Source: JALYRV01 sp040902895
Lineage (GTDB): Bacteria > Acidobacteriota > Vicinamibacteria > Vicinamibacterales > SCN-69-37
DNA: 64,000 nt
Direction of reading: 5' to 3'
NCBI GenBank assembly: GCA_040902895.1
Contig: JBBDWL010000081.1
Location: 1-64,000, forward strand
A model generated the notes under the pieces. It made no database searches. It saw only the letters and a list, made by a program, of their open reading frames with translations, and was not told the origin of the DNA. Below are positions 19,203-27,729 of this stretch, in pieces (within the stretch, counting starts at the first letter, position 1; each line of letters starts with the position of its first letter). A program made the position numbers and the translations under genes.

Positions 19203-19553
19203 ATGCCTGCGGCCCCTCTCACTCTCGGCGAGTTCGAAACCCTGCTCCTGCTGGCAATTCTGCGGCTGACCGAGCAGGGCAGGGAGCCGTACGGGTCGGC
19301 GATCCGCGACGAGATCGAGAAGCGCACCGCGCGCCGGGTCCCGCGCGGGTCCATCTATGTGACGCTGGATCGGCTCGAGGACAAGGGGCTGCTGACGTCG
19401 CGCGAGGGCGGCGCGTCCGCCATCCGCGGGAACCGTCCGCGGCGCCTCTTCACCGTGACGCCAGCGGGCGTTCGCGCCGTGAAGGCCTCGGTGAGCGCCG
19501 TCATTCGCATGCAGCGCGGGCTTGCGTCGCTGCTCGATGCGCCATTGCGATGA
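19203..19553 (+). CDS. PadR-family transcriptional regulator
   Basis: A 116-residue winged-helix repressor. The fold is seen in LGEFETLLLLAILRL, PYGSAIRDEIEKRT, PRGSIYVTLDRLEDKGLL and the wing RRLFTVTPAGVRAV. In Acidobacteriota such regulators typically precede MacB-like permease genes and are thought to control them. The stop TGA overlaps the next ATG (ATGATG), so it heads an operon with the permease, TPR protein and VWFA protein. The inducer is unknown. Confidence 0.93.
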   Translation: MPAAPLTLGEFETLLLLAILRLTEQGREPYGSAIRDEIEKRTARRVPRGSIYVTLDRLEDKGLLTSREGGASAIRGNRPRRLFTVTPAGVRAVKASVSAVIRMQRGLASLLDAPLR

Positions 19554-19770
19554 TGCCTGACGTCCTGTGGATCGCGGTCGAGCGCCGGCTGCGCCGCGCG
19601 CTGCCGCCCGCCCACGCCTCGTCGACCATCGGCGATCTTGCCGAGAACTATGCCGACCGGTGCCGTACCTCCGAAGGCCTCGCGCCGCACTGTGGCTGCT
19701 TCGTGAAGGGCTCTCGCTCGCACGCGCCTATCGCGCGGCGCGCATCGAGCACCCCGGCCGCGGCCGCTTC
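19553..19770 (+). pseudogene. permease prefix segment with frameshift
   Basis: From ATG 19553 the frame reads MPDVLWIAVERRLRRALPPA and then TIGDLAENYADRCR, typical of the short cytosolic prefix of ADOP permeases. After about 19665 the sequence that matches the rest of this prefix (ALWLLREGLSLARAYRAAR) is in the frame one base back, which is the frame of the permease body. One base is therefore missing (or two gained) between about 19655 and 19690. Either a sequencing error or a true mutation separates the prefix from the permease. Without the shift the first frame ends at 19909. Confidence 0.65.
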
Positions 19771-22089
19771 ATGTTCGCGAGCGAGATCCGATGCGCGGCA
19801 AAACGGCTGCGCGCACGGCCGGGTTCTTCCCTGGCCTGCGCCGGCCTGCTCGCGGTCGGCATCGGCGTGTGCACGTCGGCATTCAGCGCGATCGACGCCG
19901 TGCTGGTGAATCCCGCGCCGTTCCGCGATCCGGATCGGTTGCTCCAGCAAAGTCTCTGGTATGCCGAGCCGGCACTCATGGACGGATGGCGCGGCACCGG
20001 AAAGTTCGAGGCGGTCGAGGCGGTGGCGGCAGCACCGTTTCGGATGCGGTTCGACGGCGATGCCGTGACGCTGGCCGGGGCGGCGCTGACGGCCGGAACC
20101 TTCGACATGCTTGGCGTGCGTCCGGTGGCCGGCCGTGTGTTCGGTGCGCGACGCGGCCAGGCAGGCCCGCCCGATGAAGTCATCCTCTCTGAAACCATCT
20201 GGAAAAACGTCTTCGGCGGCGATCCGGCCATCGTTGGCAGCCGTATCGCCCTGGACGATGGGACCGCGGTCGTCGCCGGCATCATGCCGGCGGGCTTCCG
20301 TTTTCCAACGCCCGATGCCGTCGTCTGGAAGCCGCTCTATCCGAGGTCGCGCGAACGAGGTCTGTTCACGATCGTCGGACGCCTGAAGGAGGGAGTGCTC
20401 CACGCCGACGCGGAGGCGCAGATAAAGGTGCTGGCACGCGAGCTGGCGCGGCTGCCCCGCAGCTACGCAGGCTCACCGCCGGTCCGGCGCGTCGATGACC
20501 CGCCGATCGGGGACGTCACCGCGAAAGCGCTCTGGCTGCTCCTGGGCGGCGCCGCTCTCGTCTTTATCGCGCTATGCGCGAACGTCAGCGGCCTGGTACT
20601 GACCTCACTCTCGGCGCGACGGCGCGAGTTCGGCATGTGCACGGCACTCGGCGCATCACGGTCGCGCCTGATGCGCGAGGCCGTGCTGGAGCAGTCGCTC
20701 GTGGCGGCCGCGGGCGCCGGCGCAGGCATCTGGCTCGCCTGGGGCCTCACGCGCCTTGTGCCGCAGGTGTTTCAGGGTCACACGCTGAACCCCATCGACA
20801 TCGACACCCGCGCCCTGGCTCTGGCCGCGGTTCTTGGCGTGGCTGCCGTCATCGTGTCGGGCCTGATCCCGGCGTGGCTTGGAACGCGCAGTGATGCGCT
20901 CGAGGCGCTTCGCGGTTCGCGTCGTGGCGGCGGATCGCGCGTCGCGGCGAACGGCTTTCTCGTCGTGGAAGTCGCGCTTGCCTGCGCGTTGCTTGCAGGC
21001 TCGGCGATTCTCGTGCGTTCCTTCGCGAACATGATCGACGTCCCGCGCGGCCTCAACAGCGACGGGATCCTCCGAATCGGCGTCGAGGAGCTCGATGACG
21101 TGTTCGGATCGAACGAGGGGATGGCGCTGGCGGCGTCGGCCATTGCGGACCGCTTTGCGGCATGGCCGGCCGTCAGCGCCGTGGCGCTTTCGCGCGAGCT
21201 GCCTCCCGGTCCAACACTGCGCGCGAACGTGCACCTGACGCCCGGAGCGCCGTCCGATTCGGAAACCAGCATTCGCAGCGAAACCTACCGCGTCGACCCA
21301 TCGTTCTTCAGCCTGTATGGCATTCCGATTCTGCGCGGCCGATCCTTTCAGTCGACCGATGCCGCGTCGGACGTCATCGTCAGCGAGCGTCTCGCCAGCC
21401 TGCTCTGGCCCGGACAGGATCCGCTCGATCGGATGTTTGCGATCGGAAGAAGCGCATCGCGCGTGATCGGCGTCGCCGGCGAAATCCGGCTGCCGGCGCT
21501 CGATGCCTCGATCGATCTTCCGGAGCTGTACCGGCCGCTGGGGCGCGAGTCGCGCACGCTTTTCGTCAACATGCGCTGTCGTGCGGTCTGTCCGGGTGAC
21601 GACGAGATCCGGGCGCAGATCCATGCGGTCCATCCCGGTCTTCGCGCCCGCATCAGAACCCCGGCCGAAGACGTCTTCCGGCAGCACCAGCGGCTGCCGC
21701 GCGCTGCCGCGGAGGTTGGTGGACTCTTTGCGGTCGTCGGATTGATCGCGTCAGCCGGCGGACTTTTCAGCGTGCTGATCTACGCCGTCAGCCGGCGCCG
21801 ATCGGAGTTCGGCGTGCGCAGCGCGCTCGGCGCGTCTCCGGCGCAAATCCGCGGGCTCGTCTTTCGGGATGCGATGACGGTTGTCGGCATCGGCATGATC
21901 GCCGGCGCGGGCGCGGGCTGGATCGTCGCCCGATCGCTGGCGGCGTTTCACTATGGCGTGACCGAGCTCGATGCCGTCGCGTGGGCCGCCGTGCTCGTGA
22001 CCATCGTACTCACGTCATGTCTGGCGGCGTGGTATCCGGCGCGGCAGGCAGCCCGGACGGATCCGCTACGCCTGTTGCGTGCGGAATAG
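19771..22089 (+). CDS. MacB/FtsX-like orphan ABC permease (ADOP)
   Basis: Membrane protein with two MacB-PCD/FtsX modules, of the acidobacterial duplicated orphan permease type. From ATG 19771 there are 772 residues: a first membrane helix (SSLACAGLLAVGIGVCTSAF), a periplasmic domain with QSLWYAEPALMDGW, three helices with the RRREFGMCTALGASRSRLMREAVLEQS coupling block (split here for length), a second periplasmic domain and three helices with RRRSEFGVRSALGASPAQIR. No ATPase gene is near. The frame is open from 19567, but the natural N-terminus is probably the frameshifted prefix. It may export a peptide or lipid or work mechanically on the envelope. Confidence 0.88.
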   Translation: MFASEIRCAAKRLRARPGSSLACAGLLAVGIGVCTSAFSAIDAVLVNPAPFRDPDRLLQQSLWYAEPALMDGWRGTGKFEAVEAVAAAPFRMRFDGDAVTLAGAALTAGTFDMLGVRPVAGRVFGARRGQAGPPDEVILSETIWKNVFGGDPAIVGSRIALDDGTAVVAGIMPAGFRFPTPDAVVWKPLYPRSRERGLFTIVGRLKEGVLHADAEAQIKVLARELARLPRSYAGSPPVRRVDDPPIGDVTAKALWLLLGGAALVFIALCANVSGLVLTSLSARRREFGMCTALGASRSRLMREAVLEQSLVAAAGAGAGIWLAWGLTRLVPQVFQGHTLNPIDIDTRALALAAVLGVAAVIVSGLIPAWLGTRSDALEALRGSRRGGGSRVAANGFLVVEVALACALLAGSAILVRSFANMIDVPRGLNSDGILRIGVEELDDVFGSNEGMALAASAIADRFAAWPAVSAVALSRELPPGPTLRANVHLTPGAPSDSETSIRSETYRVDPSFFSLYGIPILRGRSFQSTDAASDVIVSERLASLLWPGQDPLDRMFAIGRSASRVIGVAGEIRLPALDASIDLPELYRPLGRESRTLFVNMRCRAVCPGDDEIRAQIHAVHPGLRARIRTPAEDVFRQHQRLPRAAAEVGGLFAVVGLIASAGGLFSVLIYAVSRRRSEFGVRSALGASPAQIRGLVFRDAMTVVGIGMIAGAGAGWIVARSLAAFHYGVTELDAVAWAAVLVTIVLTSCLAAWYPARQAARTDPLRLLRAE

Positions 22090-22100
22090 GACGCTCCATC

Positions 22101-23513
22101 ATGAAATCTGCAAGAGCATTCCTGGCCTGCCTCCTGGCCATCGGTGTGATCACGCCGGCGTCCGGTTCTCAAGCGTCGACGGCTGCGGAACGGTCGTACG
22201 ACGCCTTCTGCCAGAAGAAGGACGAGATCGAGCGACGCCGCGCCTTCAACGCGATGACGCGCGAGCAGACGATGGACATCGCGCGATTGCAGATCGAACG
22301 CTGGCGCGACGCAAACCGGCAGCGGCTCACGCCGGAACAACTCGGGTTGCTCGAAGAGTTCATCAAGGATGGCGTGCCGGGGCGCTTCCTAACGCCGGCG
22401 CCTGACGGCACAAAGGCGACGCTTGCGGCTCTGGAGGAGCGCCTCGAGCGGGCCTTCTCTCGTGAAGACCTCGAGGTGATGGACGAGTGGCCGTACGGCC
22501 CGTGCGTGATGAAGCCTGCTGTCAAAGCGCCGCGCGCGGCGACGCTCGAAGCAGAGGCGCAGGCGGCCTTCGCGGCGTACGCCGCCGGTGAGGACCTTGC
22601 CGTCGAGCGGTGGGTCGGCAGGGTTAATTTCTCCACGCTGCAACGTCTCGAAGACATTGCTGCGCGTCCCGCGCCGTGGAACCGCACACGGGCGGCGTTC
22701 CTGCTCGAGATTGCCGCCGCCGCGCCCACCTACGCGCGCGGCCGTTTCCTCGCCGCCGGCAGGTCGATGGTGATGGCCCGCCCTGTGCCGCTCGGGCAGG
22801 ATCCCGTCGAAGACCGCTTCGAAGTGCTCTGGCACCAGGCGGCGCTCGGTCTGCTGCAACCAGGGTCAGAAGTCGCGCTGCAGCAGGAGTACCTCGCGGC
22901 CGTTGTTCCGCGGTTCGAGGAGGCCGGCCGGCGCGGCGTGACGCTCGAGACCCGCTTGCCGCTGGCGCGCGCAAGCCTTGATGCGATTCTGTGCTGCTGG
23001 ACGCCTGTGATGGGCGCCTTGGTCAGGGAGATCCCTCGCGCAATGCGCGGCGCCGCCACGCTCGAGTCCGCGCTCTCGCTTTTTGAGCGTGCGGCGGCAG
23101 CGCCTGCTCTTCGCGCGGAGGCGCTCATACGCGGCGCCGTGCTCCTCTATGACGCGGGCCGCTACGAAGACGCGCTCGCATGGTTCGATCGCGTGCCGCC
23201 CTACGACGATCCGGGACTCACGTATGCGCATCACCTCACGCGCGGCCGCGCGCTCGATCTGCTGAACAGGCCAGCCGCTGAAGCCGCCGCAGCCTACGTG
23301 ACCGCGGTAGAAGGCGGGCCCATCGATCAGCGCGCCGGCATCGGTCTCGCCTCCGCGCTGCTTCGATCCGGACGTCCGGAAGAGGCCGCAGTCGCCGCTG
23401 CACACGCGCGTCGCATGCCAGATCGGGCCACGAATGCGCTGTCGCAGCTACAGCGGGCTGACTTCCGCTTCGTCCCCGAATGGCTCCGGGAGATCCGCAG
23501 GCTCAGACGATGA
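22101..23513 (+). CDS. secreted TPR-like protein of unknown function
   Basis: A 470-residue exported protein; the signal peptide MKSARAFLACLLAIGVITPA decides the start at 22101. The mature part is almost all helical, with Ala-rich repeats such as AEALIRGAVLLYDAGRYEDALAW (trim: AVLLYDAGRYEDALAWFDRV) and RGRALDLLNRPAAEAAAAYV typical of tetratricopeptide-like helices in the C-terminal half. It sits between the permease and a VWFA protein, overlapping the latter by 4 bp. Genes of this kind recur with ADOP permeases and VWFA proteins in Acidobacteriota. The role is unknown. Confidence 0.8.
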   Translation: MKSARAFLACLLAIGVITPASGSQASTAAERSYDAFCQKKDEIERRRAFNAMTREQTMDIARLQIERWRDANRQRLTPEQLGLLEEFIKDGVPGRFLTPAPDGTKATLAALEERLERAFSREDLEVMDEWPYGPCVMKPAVKAPRAATLEAEAQAAFAAYAAGEDLAVERWVGRVNFSTLQRLEDIAARPAPWNRTRAAFLLEIAAAAPTYARGRFLAAGRSMVMARPVPLGQDPVEDRFEVLWHQAALGLLQPGSEVALQQEYLAAVVPRFEEAGRRGVTLETRLPLARASLDAILCCWTPVMGALVREIPRAMRGAATLESALSLFERAAAAPALRAEALIRGAVLLYDAGRYEDALAWFDRVPPYDDPGLTYAHHLTRGRALDLLNRPAAEAAAAYVTAVEGGPIDQRAGIGLASALLRSGRPEEAAVAAAHARRMPDRATNALSQLQRADFRFVPEWLREIRRLRR

Positions 23514-24358
23514 ACGCGGTGGCGATCGTGCCCATCCTTCTCTCTGCCTGCCTTGCAGGCGCTCTGAGTGCACAGAGTGTCTACCGCGCGCAGACAGACG
23601 CCGTCGTCATTACCGCAGCCGTGACCGATGGCCGGCGGCCCGTGACGGGTCTGACCGCCGCCGACTTCGAAGTGCGCGACAACGGCGTGGTACAGGAGAT
23701 CGCGGATTTCAGCCGCGAGACGCTGCCTGTCGATCTGACGCTCACCATCGATCTCAGCGGCAGCATGAAACCTGCCGACCGCGCCGTCATCGAACGCGCC
23801 ATCGCGCGGATTGGCGCGGCGCTCGAGCCTCGCGACAGGGCCGGCATATCCACCTTCGGCCAGCGCATCGTCGAGCGTACGGCGTTGCAGCACCCTCCGA
23901 TCCGTGCGGATGTCACCGGTGTTGGCCAGGGCGGGAGCGCCGTTCTTGATGCGCTGCTGCTATCGCTTGTGACACCGCCGGTCAGCGATCGCCGTCAGTT
24001 GGTGATCTTCATGACCGATGGGGCAGACACGGGCTCGTACTTCGACAGCCGGCTCGTGGTGGAGACAGCGAAGTACGCAAGCGCGAGAACGTCCGTGCTG
24101 CTCGTGCCGAATCGAGCGTCTTCCCGGACGCTCGGTGTGCTGCAGGCAGTGGCGAGCATCACCGGTGGTGAGATGACGGAGTTGAAGAAAAAGGACGAAC
24201 TCGGCCCGTCGTTTCTGAAAGCGCTTGAAGATGTGCGGGAGAGCTACGTCATCCGCTATTCGCCCAGCGGCGTGCAACAGCCGGGCTGGCACGAGCTCGC
24301 CGTTTCTCTGAAGTCAAAGAGCTACCGCGTGCGCGCGCGGCAAGGCTATTGGCGCTGA
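23510..24358 (+). CDS. VWFA-related secreted protein
   Basis: A 282-residue protein with a signal peptide (MNAVAIVPILLSACLAGALS) and a von Willebrand A domain. The metal-ion-dependent adhesion site is seen in TIDLSGSMKP (DxSxS) and MTDGADTGSY. The region before it (TDAVVITAAVTDGRRPVTGL, ADFEVRDNGVVQEI) is the beta-rich N-terminal part that defines the acidobacterial VWFA-related family. It probably binds protein partners outside the membrane. ATG 23510 overlaps the stop of the TPR gene. A weak inverted repeat at about 24362-24398 may end the operon. Confidence 0.9.
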   Translation: MNAVAIVPILLSACLAGALSAQSVYRAQTDAVVITAAVTDGRRPVTGLTAADFEVRDNGVVQEIADFSRETLPVDLTLTIDLSGSMKPADRAVIERAIARIGAALEPRDRAGISTFGQRIVERTALQHPPIRADVTGVGQGGSAVLDALLLSLVTPPVSDRRQLVIFMTDGADTGSYFDSRLVVETAKYASARTSVLLVPNRASSRTLGVLQAVASITGGEMTELKKKDELGPSFLKALEDVRESYVIRYSPSGVQQPGWHELAVSLKSKSYRVRARQGYWR

Positions 24359-24443
24359 CCTGGTGGGAATGTGTAACACGCTTCCATTCCAGCCACCTCA
24401 GCAGCCCATATCCGGCGGCATTCGCATTGCCTTTTAGCTATGC

Positions 24444-26879
24444 GTGAGACTTCGAGCCGCCACACTTGTCATCGTGACTCTGCTGATCGCGTGCCTCAGC
24501 TATGCGGGCGCGTGGATGGCGTGGAGCGCCTGGGCCGGAGCGCGCACCGAGGTCGGCGGCGCCGAAGTGCTGCACTCGCTCGATTCCGGACCGCAGGCGT
24601 CGCTCATCTACGACCGCGACAACAAGGTGATCTATTCGCTGTTCACCGAGCAGCGCATCGACGTGCCGCTGACGCAGATGTCGCCGAATCTCGTGCAGGC
24701 GGCGCTGGCCGCAGAGGATCACCGGTTCTACGAGCACTTCGGGCTCGATCCGATCCGCATGGCGGGCGCGGCCGTGGCCAACATCAAGGCACGTGACATT
24801 GTCGAAGGCGGCAGCACGATTACGCAGCAGCTGGCCCGCAATCTGGCGCTTGGCAAACAGCGCACATGGGCACGCAAATTCAAGGAAATAATTCTGGCGG
24901 CCGAGATCGAAGCGATCCACAGCAAGGACCGCATTCTCGAGACATACCTCAACACCGCGTATTTCGGTGAGGGCTACTACGGCGTGGAAACGGCCGCGCG
25001 CGGATACTTCGGCAAGAGCGCGGCAACGCTTGCGCCCGACGAGGCCGCACTGCTCGCCGGACTCCTTCGGGCGCCCTCGGCGAACAGCCCGAACAAATCA
25101 CCCGAAGGCGCCACCGCTGTGCGCAACACCGTGCTGCGCGCGATGCGCGACCATGGCGTGATCGATGAAGCCTCGCTGCAGCGTTACGTGGCCGCGTCGC
25201 TCAAGGTCAGGCCGCGCCGCACCAACGCTCTCACCGGCCACACCCACACGCCGCAGACGGCCTGCGGCATGTATTACTTTGAGGAAGTGCGCCGTCAGCT
25301 CGTGAGCATGTTCGGCGACGATGAGGTGCTCGAGGGTGGGCTGCGGATCTTCACGGCATACGACCCCGACATGCAGCGCGCCGCAGAGCGTGCGGTCACG
25401 CAGCGTCTGGCGGAGCTTGGCGGAAAGGGCAGTTCGCTGCAGGGCGCGCTCGTCGCCATGGAGCCGAAGAGCGGCGCCGTCATGGCGCTGGTCGGCGGCC
25501 GCGACTTCCATCAGACCAGCTACAACCGCGCAACGCAGGCGCATCGCCAGCCCGGGTCCGCGTTCAAACCGTTCGTGTGGGCGGCCGCGATCGAGCGCGG
25601 ATGGGCGCCCAGTACCGTGCTCACCGGCCTTGACGCGCCGATCGGCGACGGCACGTGGATGCCGGCCGGCGATCACGAGGCGGAAACCTACACGCTGCGC
25701 CGGGCGCTGATGGTGTCGAGCAACCGCGCCGCCGCGCAGCTGATGCAGCAGGTGGGCCTGTCATCGACGATTCACACCGCGCGGCGCCTCGGCATCGAGT
25801 CGCAGCTGCCGGCGGTGCCGTCGCTGGCGCTGGGCACGGGTGAAGTGACGCTGCTCGAGATGGTGTCGGCATTCGGCGCGTTCGCGAACGAAGGCGTCTG
25901 GACGCGACCGGCGCTGATCTCGCGCGTCGAGGATCGCGCCGGCAATGTGCTGTGGAGCGCGCCGTTCGATCAGCGGCGCGCGATCTCGACCGGCGCCGCG
26001 TACCTCATGACCAGCATGCTGGCCGGCGTGGTGAACAGCGGAACCGGATATCGCGCGCGGCAGATGGGATTCCGGCTGCCGGCCGCAGGCAAGACGGGCA
26101 CGAGCGACGACTACGCCGATGCGTGGTTCGTCGGCTACACGCCGAATGTCGTGGCCGGCGTGTGGTTCGGATTCGACGAGCGCAGGACGATCGCGAAGAA
26201 ACACGCCGGCGACATTGCCGTGCCGGCCTGGGCGTTGTTCATGAGCGCGGCGACGCGCGGTGACAAGGCCGTCTGGTACGACATGCCGAGCGACGTCGAG
26301 AAAGTCGAAATCTGCCGCGCCAGCGGACATCGGGCGGGCGACGCCTGCCGCCGCTCCGCCGGCATCGCGCGCGTGATGCTGACGGATGGTTCGATCGTGG
26401 AGCAGGCCGTGCCGGCTGGCGTGGTCACGGAGCTGTTTACGCTCGGCAGCGCCCCGTACGGGGAATGTCCGGTGCACAGCGGTCTTTTTGCCGACACGCA
26501 AACCGTGCCGTTGCCCGCCGACATGTACCCGCCCATCCCGACGACCGATCCGCTGCTGGACCCGTCGTTGTACAACGCGTCGCAGGCCGTTGGAACGTCG
26601 GGAATACTCGGCACGATGCCCCCGGCCTCGGGGACGTCCGTAACGGGCACGACTATCCCAGGGACGCCGCAGCCCACGCTCGGCAGCCTCGCCAAGCCCC
26701 CGGCCCAGCCGCCCGCGCCGCCGCCGGGAACACCGCCACCGACGTCGCTCGGCGCGGTGCCGAAGGCCGGCGTCCCGAAGCTGCCAGGCACCCCTGTTAA
26801 GTGTCCGGGCGGCGTGAAGGTCGAGCGCATTGCGAAGCCCGACGGCACCATCATCACGGTCATCAAGGATTGCCGTTAG
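24444..26879 (+). CDS. class A penicillin-binding protein (PBP1a-like)
   Basis: Bifunctional murein synthase of 811 residues with one N-terminal membrane helix. The GT51 domain (about 50-240) has catalytic Glu91 in AAEDHRFYEHFG and GGSTITQQLARN. The transpeptidase domain has SAFK (serine active site in QPGSAFKPF), SSN in MVSSNRAAAQ and KTGT in GKTGTSDDY. A 130-residue tail after the catalytic core has four Cys and a Pro-rich segment, ending in CPGGVKVERI. Start is GTG 24444 with no clear Shine-Dalgarno. The 3' end overlaps the convergent Nei2 gene by 17 bp. A paralogue lies at 35323-37305. Confidence 0.94.
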   Translation: MRLRAATLVIVTLLIACLSYAGAWMAWSAWAGARTEVGGAEVLHSLDSGPQASLIYDRDNKVIYSLFTEQRIDVPLTQMSPNLVQAALAAEDHRFYEHFGLDPIRMAGAAVANIKARDIVEGGSTITQQLARNLALGKQRTWARKFKEIILAAEIEAIHSKDRILETYLNTAYFGEGYYGVETAARGYFGKSAATLAPDEAALLAGLLRAPSANSPNKSPEGATAVRNTVLRAMRDHGVIDEASLQRYVAASLKVRPRRTNALTGHTHTPQTACGMYYFEEVRRQLVSMFGDDEVLEGGLRIFTAYDPDMQRAAERAVTQRLAELGGKGSSLQGALVAMEPKSGAVMALVGGRDFHQTSYNRATQAHRQPGSAFKPFVWAAAIERGWAPSTVLTGLDAPIGDGTWMPAGDHEAETYTLRRALMVSSNRAAAQLMQQVGLSSTIHTARRLGIESQLPAVPSLALGTGEVTLLEMVSAFGAFANEGVWTRPALISRVEDRAGNVLWSAPFDQRRAISTGAAYLMTSMLAGVVNSGTGYRARQMGFRLPAAGKTGTSDDYADAWFVGYTPNVVAGVWFGFDERRTIAKKHAGDIAVPAWALFMSAATRGDKAVWYDMPSDVEKVEICRASGHRAGDACRRSAGIARVMLTDGSIVEQAVPAGVVTELFTLGSAPYGECPVHSGLFADTQTVPLPADMYPPIPTTDPLLDPSLYNASQAVGTSGILGTMPPASGTSVTGTTIPGTPQPTLGSLAKPPAQPPAPPPGTPPPTSLGAVPKAGVPKLPGTPVKCPGGVKVERIAKPDGTIITVIKDCR

Positions 26880-27729
26880 TTTTCAGTGTCTGACAGGCCC
26901 CGCACCAGTACGTTCCTCGCGCGTCGGGCCCTGTCTTCTTGTAGGAGATCGCGGCGCCGCATCTGCGGCATGGTTTTCCGCCGCGGCCGTAGACCCACAG
27001 CCGCTCGTCGGGATCGGTGCGCCCTGTTGTGCGGCGCAGTCCGCGATACGTGATGATTTCCGAGGACGCATCGGCCACGTTTGCCTGCAGCAGCGTTCGC
27101 GCGGTCCTCAGCAGCGCGCGAAGTTTCTGCTCGTCGATGTGCGTCACCGGCGTCTCGGGATGCACGGCTTCCAGAAACAGCGTCTCCGACTTGTAGACAT
27201 TGCCGATGCCCGCCACGACTCGTTGATTGAGCAGGGCCTCGGCAATGGCCTGTGTGCCGCGCTGCTGCAGGCGGCGGAGCGCCGCATCCTCGTCGAACGT
27301 GCCGCCGATCAAATCCGGCCCCATCGCGCGTAGATCCTCCTGCCGCAGCGTCTGCTTCTCGTCGAGGAACTCGGCGATCGTTACGTTGAATCCGACCGCC
27401 ACGAAGTCGGCGGTTTCGATCACAATGCGCGCTTCGCTTCGATGGCGCTGCCAGGCTTCGCCCGGCCGGTATATGTGCCAGCTGCCTTTCATCCGCATGT
27501 GCGTGCGAAGGGTGGTAGCGCAGGCCTTCAGGCCTGCGGCGGGCCCGAAATGCATCAGCAGGTGTTTGCCGCGTGCTTCGACGCGCGTGATGATGCGTCC
27601 CGCGATCGGCGCATCCTCGTCGATGCGCGTGAGCGCGGGATAGACCGACGTGAACCGCGTCACGACTTTGCCCGCGAGCGCGAGATTCAGCGTGCGCGCC
27701 GAGCGGAATATCGTGTCGCCTTCAGGCAC
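26863..27729 (-). CDS. Fpg/Nei-family DNA glycosylase (Nei2-like)
   Basis: Base-excision repair enzyme of 288 residues: glycosylase plus AP lyase acting on oxidised bases. MPEGDTI provides the N-terminal Pro2 nucleophile and Glu3, and the PEGDT form matches Nei/Nei2 rather than Fpg (PELPE). The helix-two-turn-helix region has LLNQRVVAGIGNVYKSE, and the C-terminal zinc finger has CRRCG and CGACQ. An in-frame palindromic repeat adds AAGLKACATT between MHFG and LRTHMRMKG. The start overlaps the end of the Lhr-like gene by 8 bp, so it is co-transcribed with it. Confidence 0.93.
   Translation of the reverse strand: MPEGDTIFRSARTLNLALAGKVVTRFTSVYPALTRIDEDAPIAGRIITRVEARGKHLLMHFGPAAGLKACATTLRTHMRMKGSWHIYRPGEAWQRHRSEARIVIETADFVAVGFNVTIAEFLDEKQTLRQEDLRAMGPDLIGGTFDEDAALRRLQQRGTQAIAEALLNQRVVAGIGNVYKSETLFLEAVHPETPVTHIDEQKLRALLRTARTLLQANVADASSEIITYRGLRRTTGRTDPDERLWVYGRGGKPCRRCGAAISYKKTGPDARGTYWCGACQTLKTNGNP
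27511..27537 (-). repeat. palindromic element GCAGGCCTTCAGGCCTGC inside nei gene
   Basis: The core at 27520-27537 is a perfect 8+2+8 palindrome, preceded by GGTGGTAGC. It is read in frame by the Nei2 gene as GLKACATT. Related enzymes join the flanking blocks directly, so this looks like an insertion tolerated in a surface turn. Confidence 0.8.
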
